NCBI GenBank assembly: GCA_039090855.1
Contig: CM076991.1
Span: 104,296,021-104,360,020, forward strand
Length of the DNA: 64,000 bases
Direction of reading: 5' to 3'
Source: Macrothele yani
Lineage: Eukaryota; Arthropoda; Arachnida; Araneae; Macrothelidae
Shown: one piece after another, positions 1-10,989 of the stretch
Position numbering within the stretch: the first letter of the stretch is position 1
Layout: every line of letters begins with the position of its first letter
The notes under the pieces: generated by a model
What the model was told of the DNA's origin: nothing
The model's input: the letters and a program-made list of their open reading frames with translations, nothing else
Databases searched by the model: none
Made by a program: the position numbers and the translations under genes

Positions 1-107
1 GCCGTAAGACAAACACAAACATCCTTGCCTCACCGGGATTCGAACCCGGACCTCTTCCAGGCGAATGATCGGAAGCCATCGCTTAGACCAATGCGCCACC
101 GGGGCGA
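1..107 (-). mobile_element. tRNA-derived SINE, copy 1 (cut by window edge)
   Basis: This is the tRNA-like head of a SINE family that occurs about 15 times in the window. In its own orientation the family reads: a head of about 80 nt starting GCCGCCCCGGTGGCGCAGTG (box A region) with a box B GGTTCGAATCCC; a tRNA-unrelated body ending near GTGGTCGTTAAACCTCCAATC; and a poly(A) tail. Full length is about 215 nt. Here only the head and part of the body are inside the window, on the minus strand. Box B is visible as GGGATTCGAACCC near position 40. Confidence 0.85.
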
Positions 108-230
108 CCATGTTATTTTTAGAAATTTTCCCTGAATTCACACCACTTATTTCTTACAGTGTACCGAGACGAGGAATATTTTGTACACGGTTTTTAGGCT
201 TTCGAAACGAACAGTTTTGCAACTAGTAGA

Positions 231-484
231 TTTTTTGTTTTTGTTGTTGTTGGAGATGTAACGACCATCGTGAGCAAATCATGGGGCTATAAGCAGTCGC
301 CCGTCCCTAATTTAGCGCTACTGGTTCCAGGGAAGGGAGAGAGCCCCAGCGCAGCAGATATTATTGAGATGGGAACATAAGCTGTTCACAAGACAAACAC
401 AACATCCATGCATCACCGGGATTCGAACCCGGACCCATCTTGGACAAATGGACAGAAGCCATCGCTTAGACCACCGCGCCACCG
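231..484 (-). mobile_element. tRNA-derived SINE, copy 2, with foreign filler
   Basis: Diverged full-length copy on the minus strand. The T-rich tail complement is at 231-250, the body at 255-350 and the tRNA-like head at 390-484. Between body and head the normal AGCCAGTGCCGTAAG junction is replaced by about 40 nt. This includes 27 nt (362-388) identical to positions 848-874 inside the neighbouring mariner transposase relic. Imperfect flanking repeats (CTAGTAGA and CTGGTAGA) may be the target-site duplication. Confidence 0.8.
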
Positions 485-623
485 ACTGGTAGACTAGTGC
501 ATATTTCTATTTCCAACGGTACCTTCACTTCTAGAAACATGATTTAAATGTTCCTTTTTATGCAATTTCATTGTCGGACAATGAAACATTTTCACTCTAT
601 CGTATATCTACTCATTACAACTC

Positions 624-1814
624 CAGGGTGGTCCGAATATCTTGTTGCCCCACTATGATGATTACAGGGGAACTAATTAAATCTGTTCTCTGCTTATAGA
701 TGGCTGAAACAAGCAGCTATAGTAGGGTAGAACGGTTAGTAGCAAGTGTATGGACACATGAACGTCCACACACTTTTAAAACAATAAGGGAAGTGCAACG
801 TGATTTTTTTGCAAGATTTAACAAAGAAGCCCCACCGAAGCGGACAGTATTGAGATGGGAACATAAGCTGTTCAGAACTGGATCAATACTGGATAAGAAG
901 AGGACTGGAAGACCACAATCGAGGCAAGAAAAATGTGCAGCACTGGAGGCATCAGTGCTGAAATCTCCCAAAAAGTCTCTGAGGAAACTATCGGCGGAAC
1001 TTGGAATCCCAAAGACCACCAGGCTGACTCACATGAAAGCAGATCTGCAATCAAAGTCCTTTCGTCCTGTGTTTATCAACGAGCTTACTGATGCTGATTT
1101 GGAGAAACGGAGTGCCGCATGTGCAGATTATTGGAGACATTTGTGACGCACCCTCAACGTGGGGCGGTGTTCTTTAGTGATGAATGTTCCATCTACCGAA
1201 GTAGCTGGGGTAGAAATGTTTATTTTTGGAGCGCGGAAAACTCACATTATTATGAGGAGTTGCAGCACAATCCACCACATGTTGTGATTTGGGCTGCACT
1301 GTCCAGTAAGCACTTTATAGGACCTAATTTTTTTCGGCGGCTCGGTCGATCAGCATTCCTGTGTCGCCATGCTTAGGGACTGGTTTGTTTCCGAGCTGCA
1401 AAGACGTGACCTTTAAACAGAAAGCTGGTTCCAACAAGACGGCGCTCCAGCTCATTATGCTATCCGTGATAGCATAGACACTTATATAGGTGGATTGGGA
1501 GAGGATCTCCTAAACTGCCTGCGCTACTCGAATGGCCTTAACGGAGTCCAGATCTCTCCTCTTGTAACAATTTCCTCTGGTGTATTATTCAGGACTGTGT
1601 GTCAAAGACAAGGCACCAGACAACCGAACAGTTCCAAGACACTGTTCGTTTTGCATTTACACAGATTGATAAGGCTTGTCTCCGTAAAATTTCGCACAGG
1701 ACATCGAGACGAATTATTCTGTGTCACGGAAATGGTGGAAGTCATGCTGACCTTCTGGATCAGTAATTTCGTACGTTGTTCTACAGGGGGTAACAAGACA
1801 TTCGGACCACCACA
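624..1814 (+). mobile_element. Mariner/IS630-type DNA transposon relic
   Basis: Imperfect terminal inverted repeats bracket a decayed transposase. The left end reads CAGGGTGGTCCGAATATCTT from 624. The right end, read on the minus strand from about 1814, is GGTGGTCCGAATGTCTTGTT. A TA duplication is no longer clear. The length of about 1.19 kb fits a mariner-like element. The giant NOF-type element begins only about 20 bp beyond the right end. Confidence 0.75.
700..1766 (+). pseudogene. Mariner/IS630-like transposase, degenerate
   Basis: The N-terminal reading frame (700-1146) encodes helix-turn-helix DNA-binding sequence, with a GRP motif (RTGRPQSR) typical of Tc1/mariner linkers. The frame then shifts near 1120 and continues to 1376 with FFSDECSIYRS (first catalytic Asp) and HNPPHVVIWAALSS. 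Further shifted pieces carry WFQQDGAPAH (second Asp, near 1430), RSPDL (third acidic site, near 1545) and a C-terminal segment with DTVRFAFTQIDKACLRKIS, ending near HGNGGSHADLLDQ at about 1766. At least three frameshifts and several stops make it non-functional. Overall order and length (about 350 codons) match a full-length transposase. Confidence 0.8.
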
Positions 1815-1827
1815 GCAATAACAGTGT

Positions 1828-1836
1828 GTTTGGAGC
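1828..1836. repeat. Left 9-bp target-site duplication of giant element
   Basis: The sequence GTTTGGAGC lies immediately before the inverted-repeat terminus AGCTCCATTTCGCCAGCC. The same nine bases follow the other terminus at 33824-33832 with no mismatch. A 9-bp duplication is characteristic of Mutator/foldback-type transposition. Confidence 0.9.
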
Positions 1837-1861
1837 AGCTCCATTTCGCCAGCCGCCCCCA

Positions 1862-4800
1862 CCTCGGAATTTTGAAATTTCGACTATGCCATTCGTTTGT
1901 ACTCCGTTTGTACCGGATTGTACCGCAAAAATTTTCGTTTGTACCACTTCCGGTAACGAGTTATTCCCATTTCAAAGTGGGGGGGCTGGGGAAACGGCAG
2001 CCCCCACACCTCGGAATTTTGAAATTTCAAATATAGCATTCGTTTGTACTCCGTTTGTACCGGATTGTACCGCAAAAATTTTCGTTTGTACCACTTCCGG
2101 TAACGAGTTATTCCCATTTCAAAGTGGGGGGGGGCTGGGGAAACGGCAGCCTCCCCACCTCGGAATTTTGAAATTTCAAATATGGCATTCGTTTGTACTC
2201 CGTTTGTACCGGATTGTACCGCAAAAATTTTCGTTTGTACCACTTCCGGTAACGACTTATTCCCATTTCAAAGTGCGAGGGGGGCAGGGACTGAAAAAAC
2301 GGCAGCCAGCCCATCACGCAATATTGAAATTTTGACTATGCTATTCGTTTGTACTCCGTTTGTACCGGATTGTACCGCAAAAATTTTCGTTTGTACCACT
2401 TCCGGTAACGAGTTATTCCCATTTCAAAGTGGGGGGGCTGGGGAAACGGCAGCCCCCACCTCGGAATTTTGAAATTTCAAATATGGCATTCGTTTGTACT
2501 CCGTTTGTACCGGATTGTACCGCAAAAATTTTCGTTTGTACCACTTCCGGTAACGAGTTATTCCCATTTCAAAGGGGAGGGTGAAAAAACGGCAGCCCCC
2601 ACCACGCAATATTGAAATTTCGACTATTCCATTCGTTTCTACTCCGTTTGTACCGGATTGTACCGCAAAATTTTTCGTTTGTACCACTTCCGATAACGAG
2701 CTATTCCCATTTCTAACTGGGGGAGATTGGGGAAACGGCAGCCCCCCACCACGCAATATTGAAATTTCGACTATGCCATTCGTTTGTACTCCGTTTGTAC
2801 CGGATTGTACCGCAAAAATTTTCGTTTGTACCACTTCCGGTAACGACTTATTCCCATTTCAAAGTGCGAGGGGGCAGGGGCTGAAGAAACGGCAGCCAGC
2901 CCACCACGCAATATTGAAATTTTGACTATGCCATTCGTTTGTACTCCGTTTGTACCGGATTGTACCGCAAAAATTTTCGTTTGTATCACTTCCGGTAACG
3001 AGTTACTCCCATTTCAAAGTGGGGGGCCTGGTGAAACGGCAGCCCCCACCTCGGAATTTTGAAATTTCAAATATAGCATTCGTTTGTACTCCGTTTGTAC
3101 CGGATTGTACCGCAAAAATTTTCGTTTGTACCACTTCCGGTAACGAGTTATTCCCATTTCAAAGTGGGGGAGGGGCTGGGGAAACGGCAGCCCCCCCACC
3201 TCGGAATTTTGAAATTTCAAATATGGCATTCGTTTGTACTCCGTTTGTACCGGATTGTACCGCAAAAATTTTCGTTTGTACCACTTCCGGTAACGAGTTA
3301 TTCCCATTTCAAAGTGGGGGAGGGGCTGGGGAAACGGCAGCCTCCCCACCTCGGAATTTTGAAATTTCAAATATGGCATTCGTTTGTACTCCGTTTGTAC
3401 CGGATTGTACCGCAAAAATTTTCGTTTGTACCACTTCCGGTAACGAGTTATTCCCATTTCAAAGGGGGAGGGTGAAAAAACGGCAGCCCCCACCACGCAA
3501 TATTGAAATTTCGACTATGCCATTCGTTTGTACTCCGTTTGTACCGCAAAAATTTTCGTGTGTACCACTTCCGGTAAAATGAAATGGGAATACCATTTCA
3601 AAGTGAAATTCTGGGGAAACGGGAACCCCTTCACCACGCAGTTTTGAAAATTCGACTATGCCATTTGTTTGTACTCCATTTGTACCGGATTGTACCACGG
3701 ACATTTTCGTTTGTACCTCTTCCGGTAACGAGTTAATCCCGTTTCAAAGTTGGGAGATGGGGAAACGTCAGCCCCCCCCCCCTCTACGCAAATTTGAGAT
3801 TTCGGCAAGGGCATTCGTTTGTACTCCGTTTGAATCGGATTTTACCGCAAAGATTTTCGTTTGTACCACTTCCGGTAACCAATAATTCCAATTTCAAAGT
3901 GAAGAGCTCGGAGAAAATGGCAGCCCCCACCTCGCAATTTTGAAATTAGGACTATGACATTCGTTTGTACCCCGTTTGTACCGGATTGTACCGCAAAATA
4001 TTTCGTGTGTACCACTTCCGGGTACGAGTTATTCCAATTTTAAATTGGGAACTGCGGAAACGGCAGCACCATCACCACGGAACTTTCAAATTTCAACTAT
4101 GCCAATCGTTTGTACTCCGTTTGTACAGGATTGTACCGACAATATTTCCGTTTGTACCACTACCGGTAACGAGTTATTACGAGTTATTCCCATTTCCAAG
4201 TGGGTGACGGAAAAACGTCTCCATCTTCCCCCCTCCTCACCACGCAATTTTGAAATTTTGACTATGCCATTCGTTTGTACTCCGTTTGTACCGGATTGTA
4301 CCGCAAACATTCTCGTTTTTACCACTTCCGGTAATCAGCTATTCCGATTTCAAAGTTAGGAGATGGGGAAACGTCACCTTCCCCACTGCGCAAATTTGAA
4401 ATTTCGACCATGTCATTCGTTTGTACTCACTTTGAATCGGATTGCACCGCAAAAGTTTTCGTTTGTATCACTTCCGGTAACCAGCAGTTCTAATTTCATA
4501 GTGGGGGGCTCGGGGAAAACTGCTTCCCACTTCGCAGTTTTGAAATTTCGACTGCGCTATTCTGTTGTACTCCGTTTGTACCGGATTGTACCGCAATTTT
4601 TTTCTTTTGTACCACTTCCGGTTACGAGTTATTCCCATTTAAAGGTGGGGAGCTGGAAAAAATGGCATCCCCTCTACTACGCAATTTTGAAAATTCGACT
4701 ATGTAACATTCGCTTGTGCTGCGTTTGAATCGGATTGTACCACAAAAAAAAAATTCGTTTGTACCACTTCCGGTAACCAGTGATTCCAATTTCAAGTGAT

Positions 4801-4970
4801 GCTGGAGGGAAAAGGGAAGCCCCCACCTCGCAATTTTGAAATTTAGACTATGCTATTCTGTTGTACTCCGCTTGTACCGCAAAAACTTTCGTTTGTTCCA
4901 TTTCCGGTAAACAGTTATTCCTATTTCAAAGTGGGGGCTGGTGAAACAGCAGCGATATTGAAATTTCGTC
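1862..4970 (+). repeat. ~145-bp tandem array in left arm (about 21 units)
   Basis: Units run about 140-160 bp, and the outer ones are nearly identical while those beyond about 3560 are diverged. A unit contains CATTCGTTTGTACTCC, then TTTGTACCGGATTGTACC, then TTTTCGTTTGTACCACTTCC, then TTATTCCCATTTC, a G-rich run, GGAAACGGCAGCC and an AT-rich tail. Four TTGTAC hexamers recur in each unit at steps of 11, 10 and 21 bp. Open frames across the array arise because many units are close to 144 bp, a multiple of three; I do not treat them as genes. A role as transposase-binding subterminal repeats is inference. Confidence 0.9.
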
Positions 4971-5695
4971 TATGCCATTGTAACACAATCGATTTAAATT
5001 TATCCGGTTGTAACACAATCGATGTTAATTTATCCGGTTGCAGTTTGAAATCCGTGAATGGTTTCTGTGTTCTTTGAGTTTGAGGAAAGCACCAGTTCTT
5101 TGTATGAATGGGCTAATGTAGAGCATTTGCTATCTGCAAAGTACTGTAGTAGTAGATATAGGCGACGTAGATATGTGTTTCGCATAATTTTATACTTATT
5201 ACGTATTATTACAGTCCCTGTCTCCTTCGTATCCTATACGTACATGACATGCGTACTTGTGCACTGATGGAGTCTAGGTTCAGTCTATAATAATGTTTTC
5301 ACAAATCTCCTCCAGAAGTACTCTGGAATTTGACACTATTGTCTTAGGTGATCTCTCGGTCATTTGTACTTAATTCTCTGCTTCAACTTTGGGGTCTAAT
5401 GCTGTTTAACTGTACTGTTTTTATACAAACAATTTGCTGTAGCACCCGGTGCTATATTGTGCAGAAGGTACAGGCTTGTGTTATTTGCCATTTTTAAGAC
5501 GTCATGATGTGTCTTAAAATAAACGGGATCGTAATTTTTGTAGTACTGTATTAAAATGGGAAGAAGAACGCAAAAAAATATTTTGGCGTCCTCTTATGGC
5601 GGTACTTGTGACGATGATACATTTGTTTCATTGTTGTCTGTGTTAGAAAAGAGGCGTCGCCAGACTATTCTTTGGGGAGTGAGGCTGGAGGGTTC

Positions 5696-5915
5696 TTTTT
5701 TTGGATTGATTGGAGGTTTAACGACCACCGTGAGCAACTCAATGGGCTATAAGCAGTCGCCCATCTCTAATTTTGGGTCACTGGTTCCAGGGAAGGGAGA
5801 GAGCCAGTACCGTAAGACAAACACAACATCCATGCCTCACCGGGATTCGAACCCGGACCCCTTTTGGACGAATGATCAGAGGCCATCGCTTAGACCATTG
5901 CGCCACCGGGGCGGC
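5696..5915 (-). mobile_element. SINE copy 3, inside left arm
   Basis: Nearly full-length SINE on the minus strand with an apparent duplication GGAGGGTTC (5687-5695) and GGAGGTTTC (5916-5924). The same insertion is present at the mirror position in the right arm (30128-30348). The SINE therefore entered before the two arms became identical. Confidence 0.88.
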
Positions 5916-6249
5916 GGAGGTTTCCTGAACAGCGCATAATTTTGTTTTTACATCCTCGTACTCAACGTTTCCCCCCTCATGCGTTATGAAAATTAAACAT
6001 CAGTTTTTTAAAATTTATAATTCACATTTTTTGTTTAATAACATTTTTAATTTAAAATAATTAATGTAATTTTACTTAAAACAATTGTAACCCCAAAATA
6101 CTCGTTTTAGCACAATATGTTTACCCTAGCGTTAATATTATTTAAATATTCATCTACTCCACATCATGGGTGCGCTTTTCAAAATATTTGGTTGTCACCC
6201 AGGTTGGTTTTCTGCATTCCTGCATTGGGCTCGCCTTCTATATGCAATC

Positions 6250-8455
6250 CAACATTTATTTGTCCACTGACGTCATCAAAGTACAGGCCGCGCCATCTGT
6301 TTTCTGGTTTCAACACCACCAAAGGAAACGTTATTGTTTTTTTATATAAATATGCTTATGTTTTAGAAAATGTTAAGTATTCCAAGTTATAGTATGAAGT
6401 TATTTTAATCGCTGTTCAAATTTCCATCCTTGGGAACACACTAATTGTGAAGGAAATGTGTGCAAAAGGTTTTCCATTGGAAATATAGGAAGCAAAATTA
6501 CTTGACGTCCACCGTAATAGTGTGGGATAAGGGCGATGGAATATATCCCGATCCTATGTCCTGGCCTTTGACTCCATTTGTCCCATTTTCAATAGGGTTC
6601 CTCTCCAGGTAGTCCCCTACCACATACTAAAATTTCATCGAAATCGAACCATTTTTACGAACCATATGACGCATAAGGGCAATGGAATGCATCCCGCTCC
6701 TATGTCCTGACCTTTGACTCCACTTCACCCATTTTCAATAGGATTCGTCCCCAGGTGGTCCCCTACCACATACTAAAATTTCATTGAAATCGAACCATAT
6801 TTACGCAAGTTATGACGCATAAGGGCAATTGAATGGATCCCGCTCTTATGGCGTGACCTTTGACCCCACTTCACCCATTTTCAACAGGGTTCGTCCCCTG
6901 GTGGTCCCCTACCATATACTAAAATTTCATCGAAATCGAACCATTTTTACGTGAGTTATCGTGCCGACAGACGGACGGAAAAAGCTGGAGCATATAGGCT
7001 GCTTCAACCTACGGCTGGAAAGCGTAAACAAAACTGATTAAAAAGAGACCCTTTGGATTTTGTTACCCTGTGTGCTATTTACTGTAGTGGAACTGCGATA
7101 TTGCAGGGAAGTGCTAAACTATTAATAGAAAACAGATGGCGCGGCCTGTACTTTGATGACGTCAGTGGACAAATAAATGTTGGATTGCATAATTACGGTT
7201 GTGGTTTAGAAAATATTATTACGGTTATGGTTTAGAAAATATTAAGTATTCCAGTTATGAAATGAAGCTATTTTAATCGATGTTCAAATTTTCATTCTTC
7301 GGAACGCAATAATTGTGAAGAAAATGTGTACAGAAGTTTTTCCATTGGAAGTATAGGAAGCAAAATTACTTGACGTCCACCTTAAAGTAGCAATTCTTGT
7401 ATGCATGTATGTACATTTTATTTTGAAAACGGCTCTAAGAGTTTTGATGAAAGTCGTTAACCTACCGTTTTCTGGTACTAGAAATCGATTTAGCTTGATC
7501 TCTACTTTAGGAGAATTCATTTAGTGGGTTAAATAACCACCCCGAATTATAACGTTTTTAGTGTCATGGCGTCGTTCCATTAATGTTTCCAATGCTTAGA
7601 AATCTTAAGACGTCACAATCTCGCGTTTGAGAATGTTGGCGCGCGGTCACGCCATCTGTTTCATTACGTCACGCGTTATGTGTGGATCCTATTAAAGTTT
7701 TATGACGTCATACTCTTGCGCGCAGATGGTCGCGATTCCCATCTGCCTCATTACGTCACGCGTTGTGTGCGTATGTCCGTCCGCACGATAACTCGCGTAA
7801 CAATCGTTCGATTTCGATGAAATTTTAGTATCTGGTAGGGTATCACATGGGAAGGAACCTTATTTAAAGTGAACGAAATGGGGTGAGAGGTCAGTACATA
7901 GGAGCGGGATCCATTCCACTGCTGTTATGCGTCATAACTAACGTAAAAAAGGTTCGATTTCGATGAAATTTTAGTATGTGGTAATGGACCACATGAAGAG
8001 GTACGCTATTGAAAATGGACGAAATGGGGTCAAAGGTCAGGACATAGGAGCGGAATCACTTCCATCGCCATTATGCGTCACAACATACGTAAAAATGCTT
8101 CGATTTGGATGAAATGTTAGTATGTTGTAGGGGCCTGCCTTGGAACAAATTCTGTTCAAAATGGGCGAAACGGGATCAAAGGTTAGGACACAGGAGCGGG
8201 ATCTATTCCATAGCCCTTATGCATCATAACTTACGTAAAAATTCTTCGATTGCGACAAAATTTCATCATGTTATTTCGGAGGTATACCGAACCGGTTCTG
8301 TTGAATATCATCGATATGAGATCAAGGGTCAGGGCACAGGACCGAGATTTATTCCACAGCCATTTATCTCATAACTTGAGTGATAACTTGAGTAATGATT
8401 TCTGTTATGTTGGAAAGCGTATTATGTATAATCAATGCATTGCATGATTTTACAA
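6250..8455. mobile_element. Nested, rearranged foldback block of ~150-bp units
   Basis: This block interrupts the left arm. Two arrays of the same ~150-bp unit face each other: 6511-6980 (about 3 units, each with CCTTTGACTCCACTTCACCC and CTACCACATACTAAAATTTC) and 7770-8385 (about 4 units, reverse complement). Both arrays have a (GTCC)-rich edge (GACAGACGGACGG at 6964 and ATGTCCGTCCGCACG at 7766). The block also contains an inverted pair at 6243-6309 and 7128-7193 (GTCCACTGACGTCATCAAAG) and a direct pair at 6350-6512 and 7210-7382, both ending CAAAATTACTTGACGTCCACC. No coding sequence is visible. Confidence 0.7.
7033..7122 (+). repeat. Segment in reversed orientation relative to the arm
   Basis: About 90 nt beginning AAAACTGATTAAAAAGAGAC are identical to 29376-29467 in the same (direct) orientation. 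The rest of the left arm matches the right arm only as reverse complement. Flipping 7033-8452 would place this segment directly beside its expected neighbour at 8455. A local inversion therefore explains the arrangement. Confidence 0.75.
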
Positions 8456-9032
8456 ACTTGTTTTATTTACAGCAACATTTAGGCTCAAAACATTTGCTGC
8501 ATATAGAAAATCAACGTAGCGAACGCGAGTTAGATCATTTATCAACAGCTTTATTTTAAAAACGAAAGAAAATATGTACATTAACAGGTTGGCACTTCGC
8601 TGATGCAGAGTAAACAACACACAGGTAACTAATTGTAAAAGACGCTTTTTAAGATGTTTCCCCTTGTATTAAAAGCAATATTTTTGATAATATCCATTAT
8701 TTCATATTGAAGACCAATGGTCCAGGCACCTACTGGATCTTTCACACAAGGCCTTCTCTTTTAAATGAATGTCACACCCACAAACGCACAGTTTCATAAA
8801 ACACTTACATAATATCACTTTGCTAAATATCATTGCTTTAGCAGAATGAACAACACATAGGGAGAAATTATATCACACATTTTAATACATTCCGTTTACT
8901 TTATGCAAAACATTTTGCTTATTCCTTTCCCTAACATTTTATGCAATCCCTTCGCTCATAATTATTGCATTTGAAAGATCTATTTCATATGTTTATGGAT
9001 CATTGTTTTTCGAGTCTTCTGTTTTAAAACGT
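8456..9032 (-). repeat. Subterminal ~205-bp repeats, inverted partner of 26590-29700
   Basis: The stretch 8456-8720 matches the reverse complement of 29110-29370 (for example AACGTAGCGAACGCGAGTTA near 8510). Sequence at 8720-9030 matches other units of the right-hand array less closely, for instance around 27010-27110. It is a short inner continuation of the inverted repeat, beyond the nested block. It is AT-rich and contains no gene. Confidence 0.75.
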
Positions 9033-9348
9033 ATATACGTTAGAGGTCTGCACGGGCCCGGGCCTTTGCTCATTTCTAAGTTGGGTAAACGGGCCGGGCC
9101 TTCAATATTTAATGCAAAACAAACACGGGCCGAATAGGTTTTTTTTTTTTAGTTTTTTTTTTTTATGAGCAAACCAATCGATGTACTGAGCCTTTCTCGT
9201 TTGGAAAATTCGCAACATACAGCAACAAGATGAGACTGAATAATTTCCGCTGATGGAAAAAATAAAAGTTTTACGACATCATCCCCTCCTACAAAACAAT
9301 TGGAGTGGGTCAGCTCCCTTAGTTTTTCAATGTGAATGTGGTCCTTTC

Positions 9349-9370
9349 TCTCTCACCCTGTGTCTCCCTT

Positions 9371-9414
<44 letters not shown>

Positions 9415-9474
9415 CCTCCCTGTCTCTCTCTCTCTCTCTCTCTCCCTGTCTGTCTGTCTGTCTCTCTCTCTCTA
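9349..9474. repeat. (TC)n/(TCTG)n microsatellite
   Basis: Long interrupted run of TCTC with CCCTG and TCTG interruptions, inside the hAT element. Serine/leucine-rich open frames across it are low-complexity artefacts. Confidence 0.95.
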
Positions 9475-9865
9475 ACTTTCATCCTCCTCTCATTCTTCAG
9501 GGCAGGCTATTAACTGCAGCATTTCTAAACCGAGCCACCCGCTCGCAGACGATCTCTTTTATTGTTCTGGTCGGCGAACTTTGTTCTCTAGATGTGTGAA
9601 AAGCTTTTAGGTTGTCTTAAATGGCACGGGAGAAATGAGCTGGGAGAAACTTACTTCTGTGTATAAATCTGAGCCGTATTTTCCCCATTTGTACTCTCAG
9701 GCAGCCGTTTTCAAAACTTCTGTGTCACTGAATAGCTGGACAGTCTGCCTTTGTTTTCCCTTAGCCCATGCTGAGTTCAGTGTTGCTGATAAATACTCTT
9801 CAATACTTATTATGGATTTTAGGTAAGCGAACGTTTTTCGCGAAAAAATCGCTTCCGGAGAATAC

Positions 9866-10093
9866 GTGCTTGTAGACAATGTAAAGGGGGAAAGCAATAT
9901 TTGGAAATATTTTAAATTACTGTCCCGTTCTGAAACTAGTCGTCCGGTAAACGTTATGCAGTGCACTAAATGCAGAAACGTTTTGAGTTACGATAGCACA
10001 AAGTCTGGAACATCGCATCTTAAGCGGCACAAATGTGCTCCCCACACACACACGAGAGACATATTGGGTTCCAGCGATATGATATGCCAGTAG
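9866..10093 (+). pseudogene. BED zinc-finger remnant of a hAT transposase
   Basis: The 75-residue frame contains NIWKYFKL, then CTKCRNVLSYDSTKSGTSHL followed by KRHKC. This gives Cys-x2-Cys, an 18-residue spacer and His-x3-His, preceded by an aromatic Trp-x2-Phe-type patch, which is the pattern of BED fingers found at the N terminus of hAT transposases. The frame stops at 10093, and no RNase H-like catalytic domain or hAT C-terminal dimerisation region follows before the element ends. This is therefore an N-terminal fragment. Confidence 0.72.
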
Positions 10094-10538
10094 AGATAGG
10101 TGCAGTTTATAAAGCCATAAAATCTTCTCCCAGTAGAACGATCGTACTCATAATTCTGGATGTTTCGTACTTTTCAAATTACCCCCCCCCTCCTTATCCC
10201 CAAGGATATTTCCGTGTCCGGTGGTAGGGAATGATAATGTGAAAACCCAGAAAATTTGAAAGGCATGGAAATTGTCCTTTTCATGCAATATTTTTGTGTA
10301 TACAACCCCCCCCCCTCCTCGGACGTCACGTGACTTATACAGAGTCTCAGAAATATTCTGAATTAACGTTTATTGTAATAGAATACGTGGAGCAATTAAG
10401 AAAACAAAAACTCTTCGGGAGTCGAATGACCGAGTGTACCAAATGTTGAAATTCGTATTTTGGTAATTGTTGAAATTTTACGGGCCGGGCTGGGCTGGGC
10501 TTTCCAAATTAAGGCCCGTGCAGACCTCTAATATACGT

Positions 10539-10989
10539 ATACTGTGTATTCAGCCTATGGCTACGCACGTTTGTTTTCAGTACGGTTCGATTAATTATGT
10601 GTTAAGGCATCATATCCCCGTCAATAGCACTCAAATCTCTTTTGTTGGCTTGTACCATTCGAGATAGCCTTCGCTCACCTTTTAGTATCGATGAGCCGTG
10701 TTCGGCGTACACCGTGCCGTTCGTTTCTGATTTAATACCCCCATTTGAATTTATGAACCACAGATGATCGTGGGCACCCCACAAACCTTGCTCTCTGAGA
10801 AATGCTCTGACCGAATCATGTGGTCATTACAATTTGCCCTTTGTCAAACTTGCTAAAGTTCGCTGTTTTTTCCATCCGAAGAACAAGAATAACCTGAGTA
10901 ACGGAGGTGAATATCAGGCGATATAGCGTTTCATGGCCTTCACACGCATCATCGTTTACTTGCATTTGCTTTGTTATGTATAACGTTTG
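10539..10989. other. Unassigned spacer between hAT and mariner relic
   Basis: I see no coding potential, no repeat shared with the arms and no regulatory motif that I can support. Short frames on both strands have no recognisable domains. Confidence 0.5.

Larger units (their letters stand above)
1837..6250 (+). repeat. Left terminal inverted repeat arm
   Basis: The arm matches the reverse complement of 29796-33823. It consists of a short unique tip (1837-1861), an array of about 21 tandem units (1862-4970), and about 1.28 kb of non-tandem sequence containing a SINE. A 30-bp duplication (GTAACACAATCGAT...TTATCCGGTT, 4980-5040) marks the inner edge of the array and is also present in the right arm near 31010-31065. 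Matching stops at about 6250 (in TATATGCAAT), where sequence unrelated to the right arm begins. Confidence 0.9.
9041..10530 (+). mobile_element. hAT-type transposon with perfect 8-bp duplication
   Basis: The ends are inverted: TAGAGGTCTGCACGGGC from 9041 and GCCCGTGCAGACCTCTA ending at 10530. The element is flanked by a perfect 8-bp direct repeat ATATACGT (9033-9040 and 10531-10538), the duplication length typical of hAT transposons. It is 1490 bp, too short for a complete hAT transposase gene. The interior holds a TC-rich microsatellite, a BED-type zinc finger remnant and two C-rich runs. It is a deletion derivative inserted into the giant element. Confidence 0.88.

Noticed and set aside
9253..9599. 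Leu/Ser-rich frames resembling membrane segments
   Set aside because: Low-complexity translation of a TC microsatellite.
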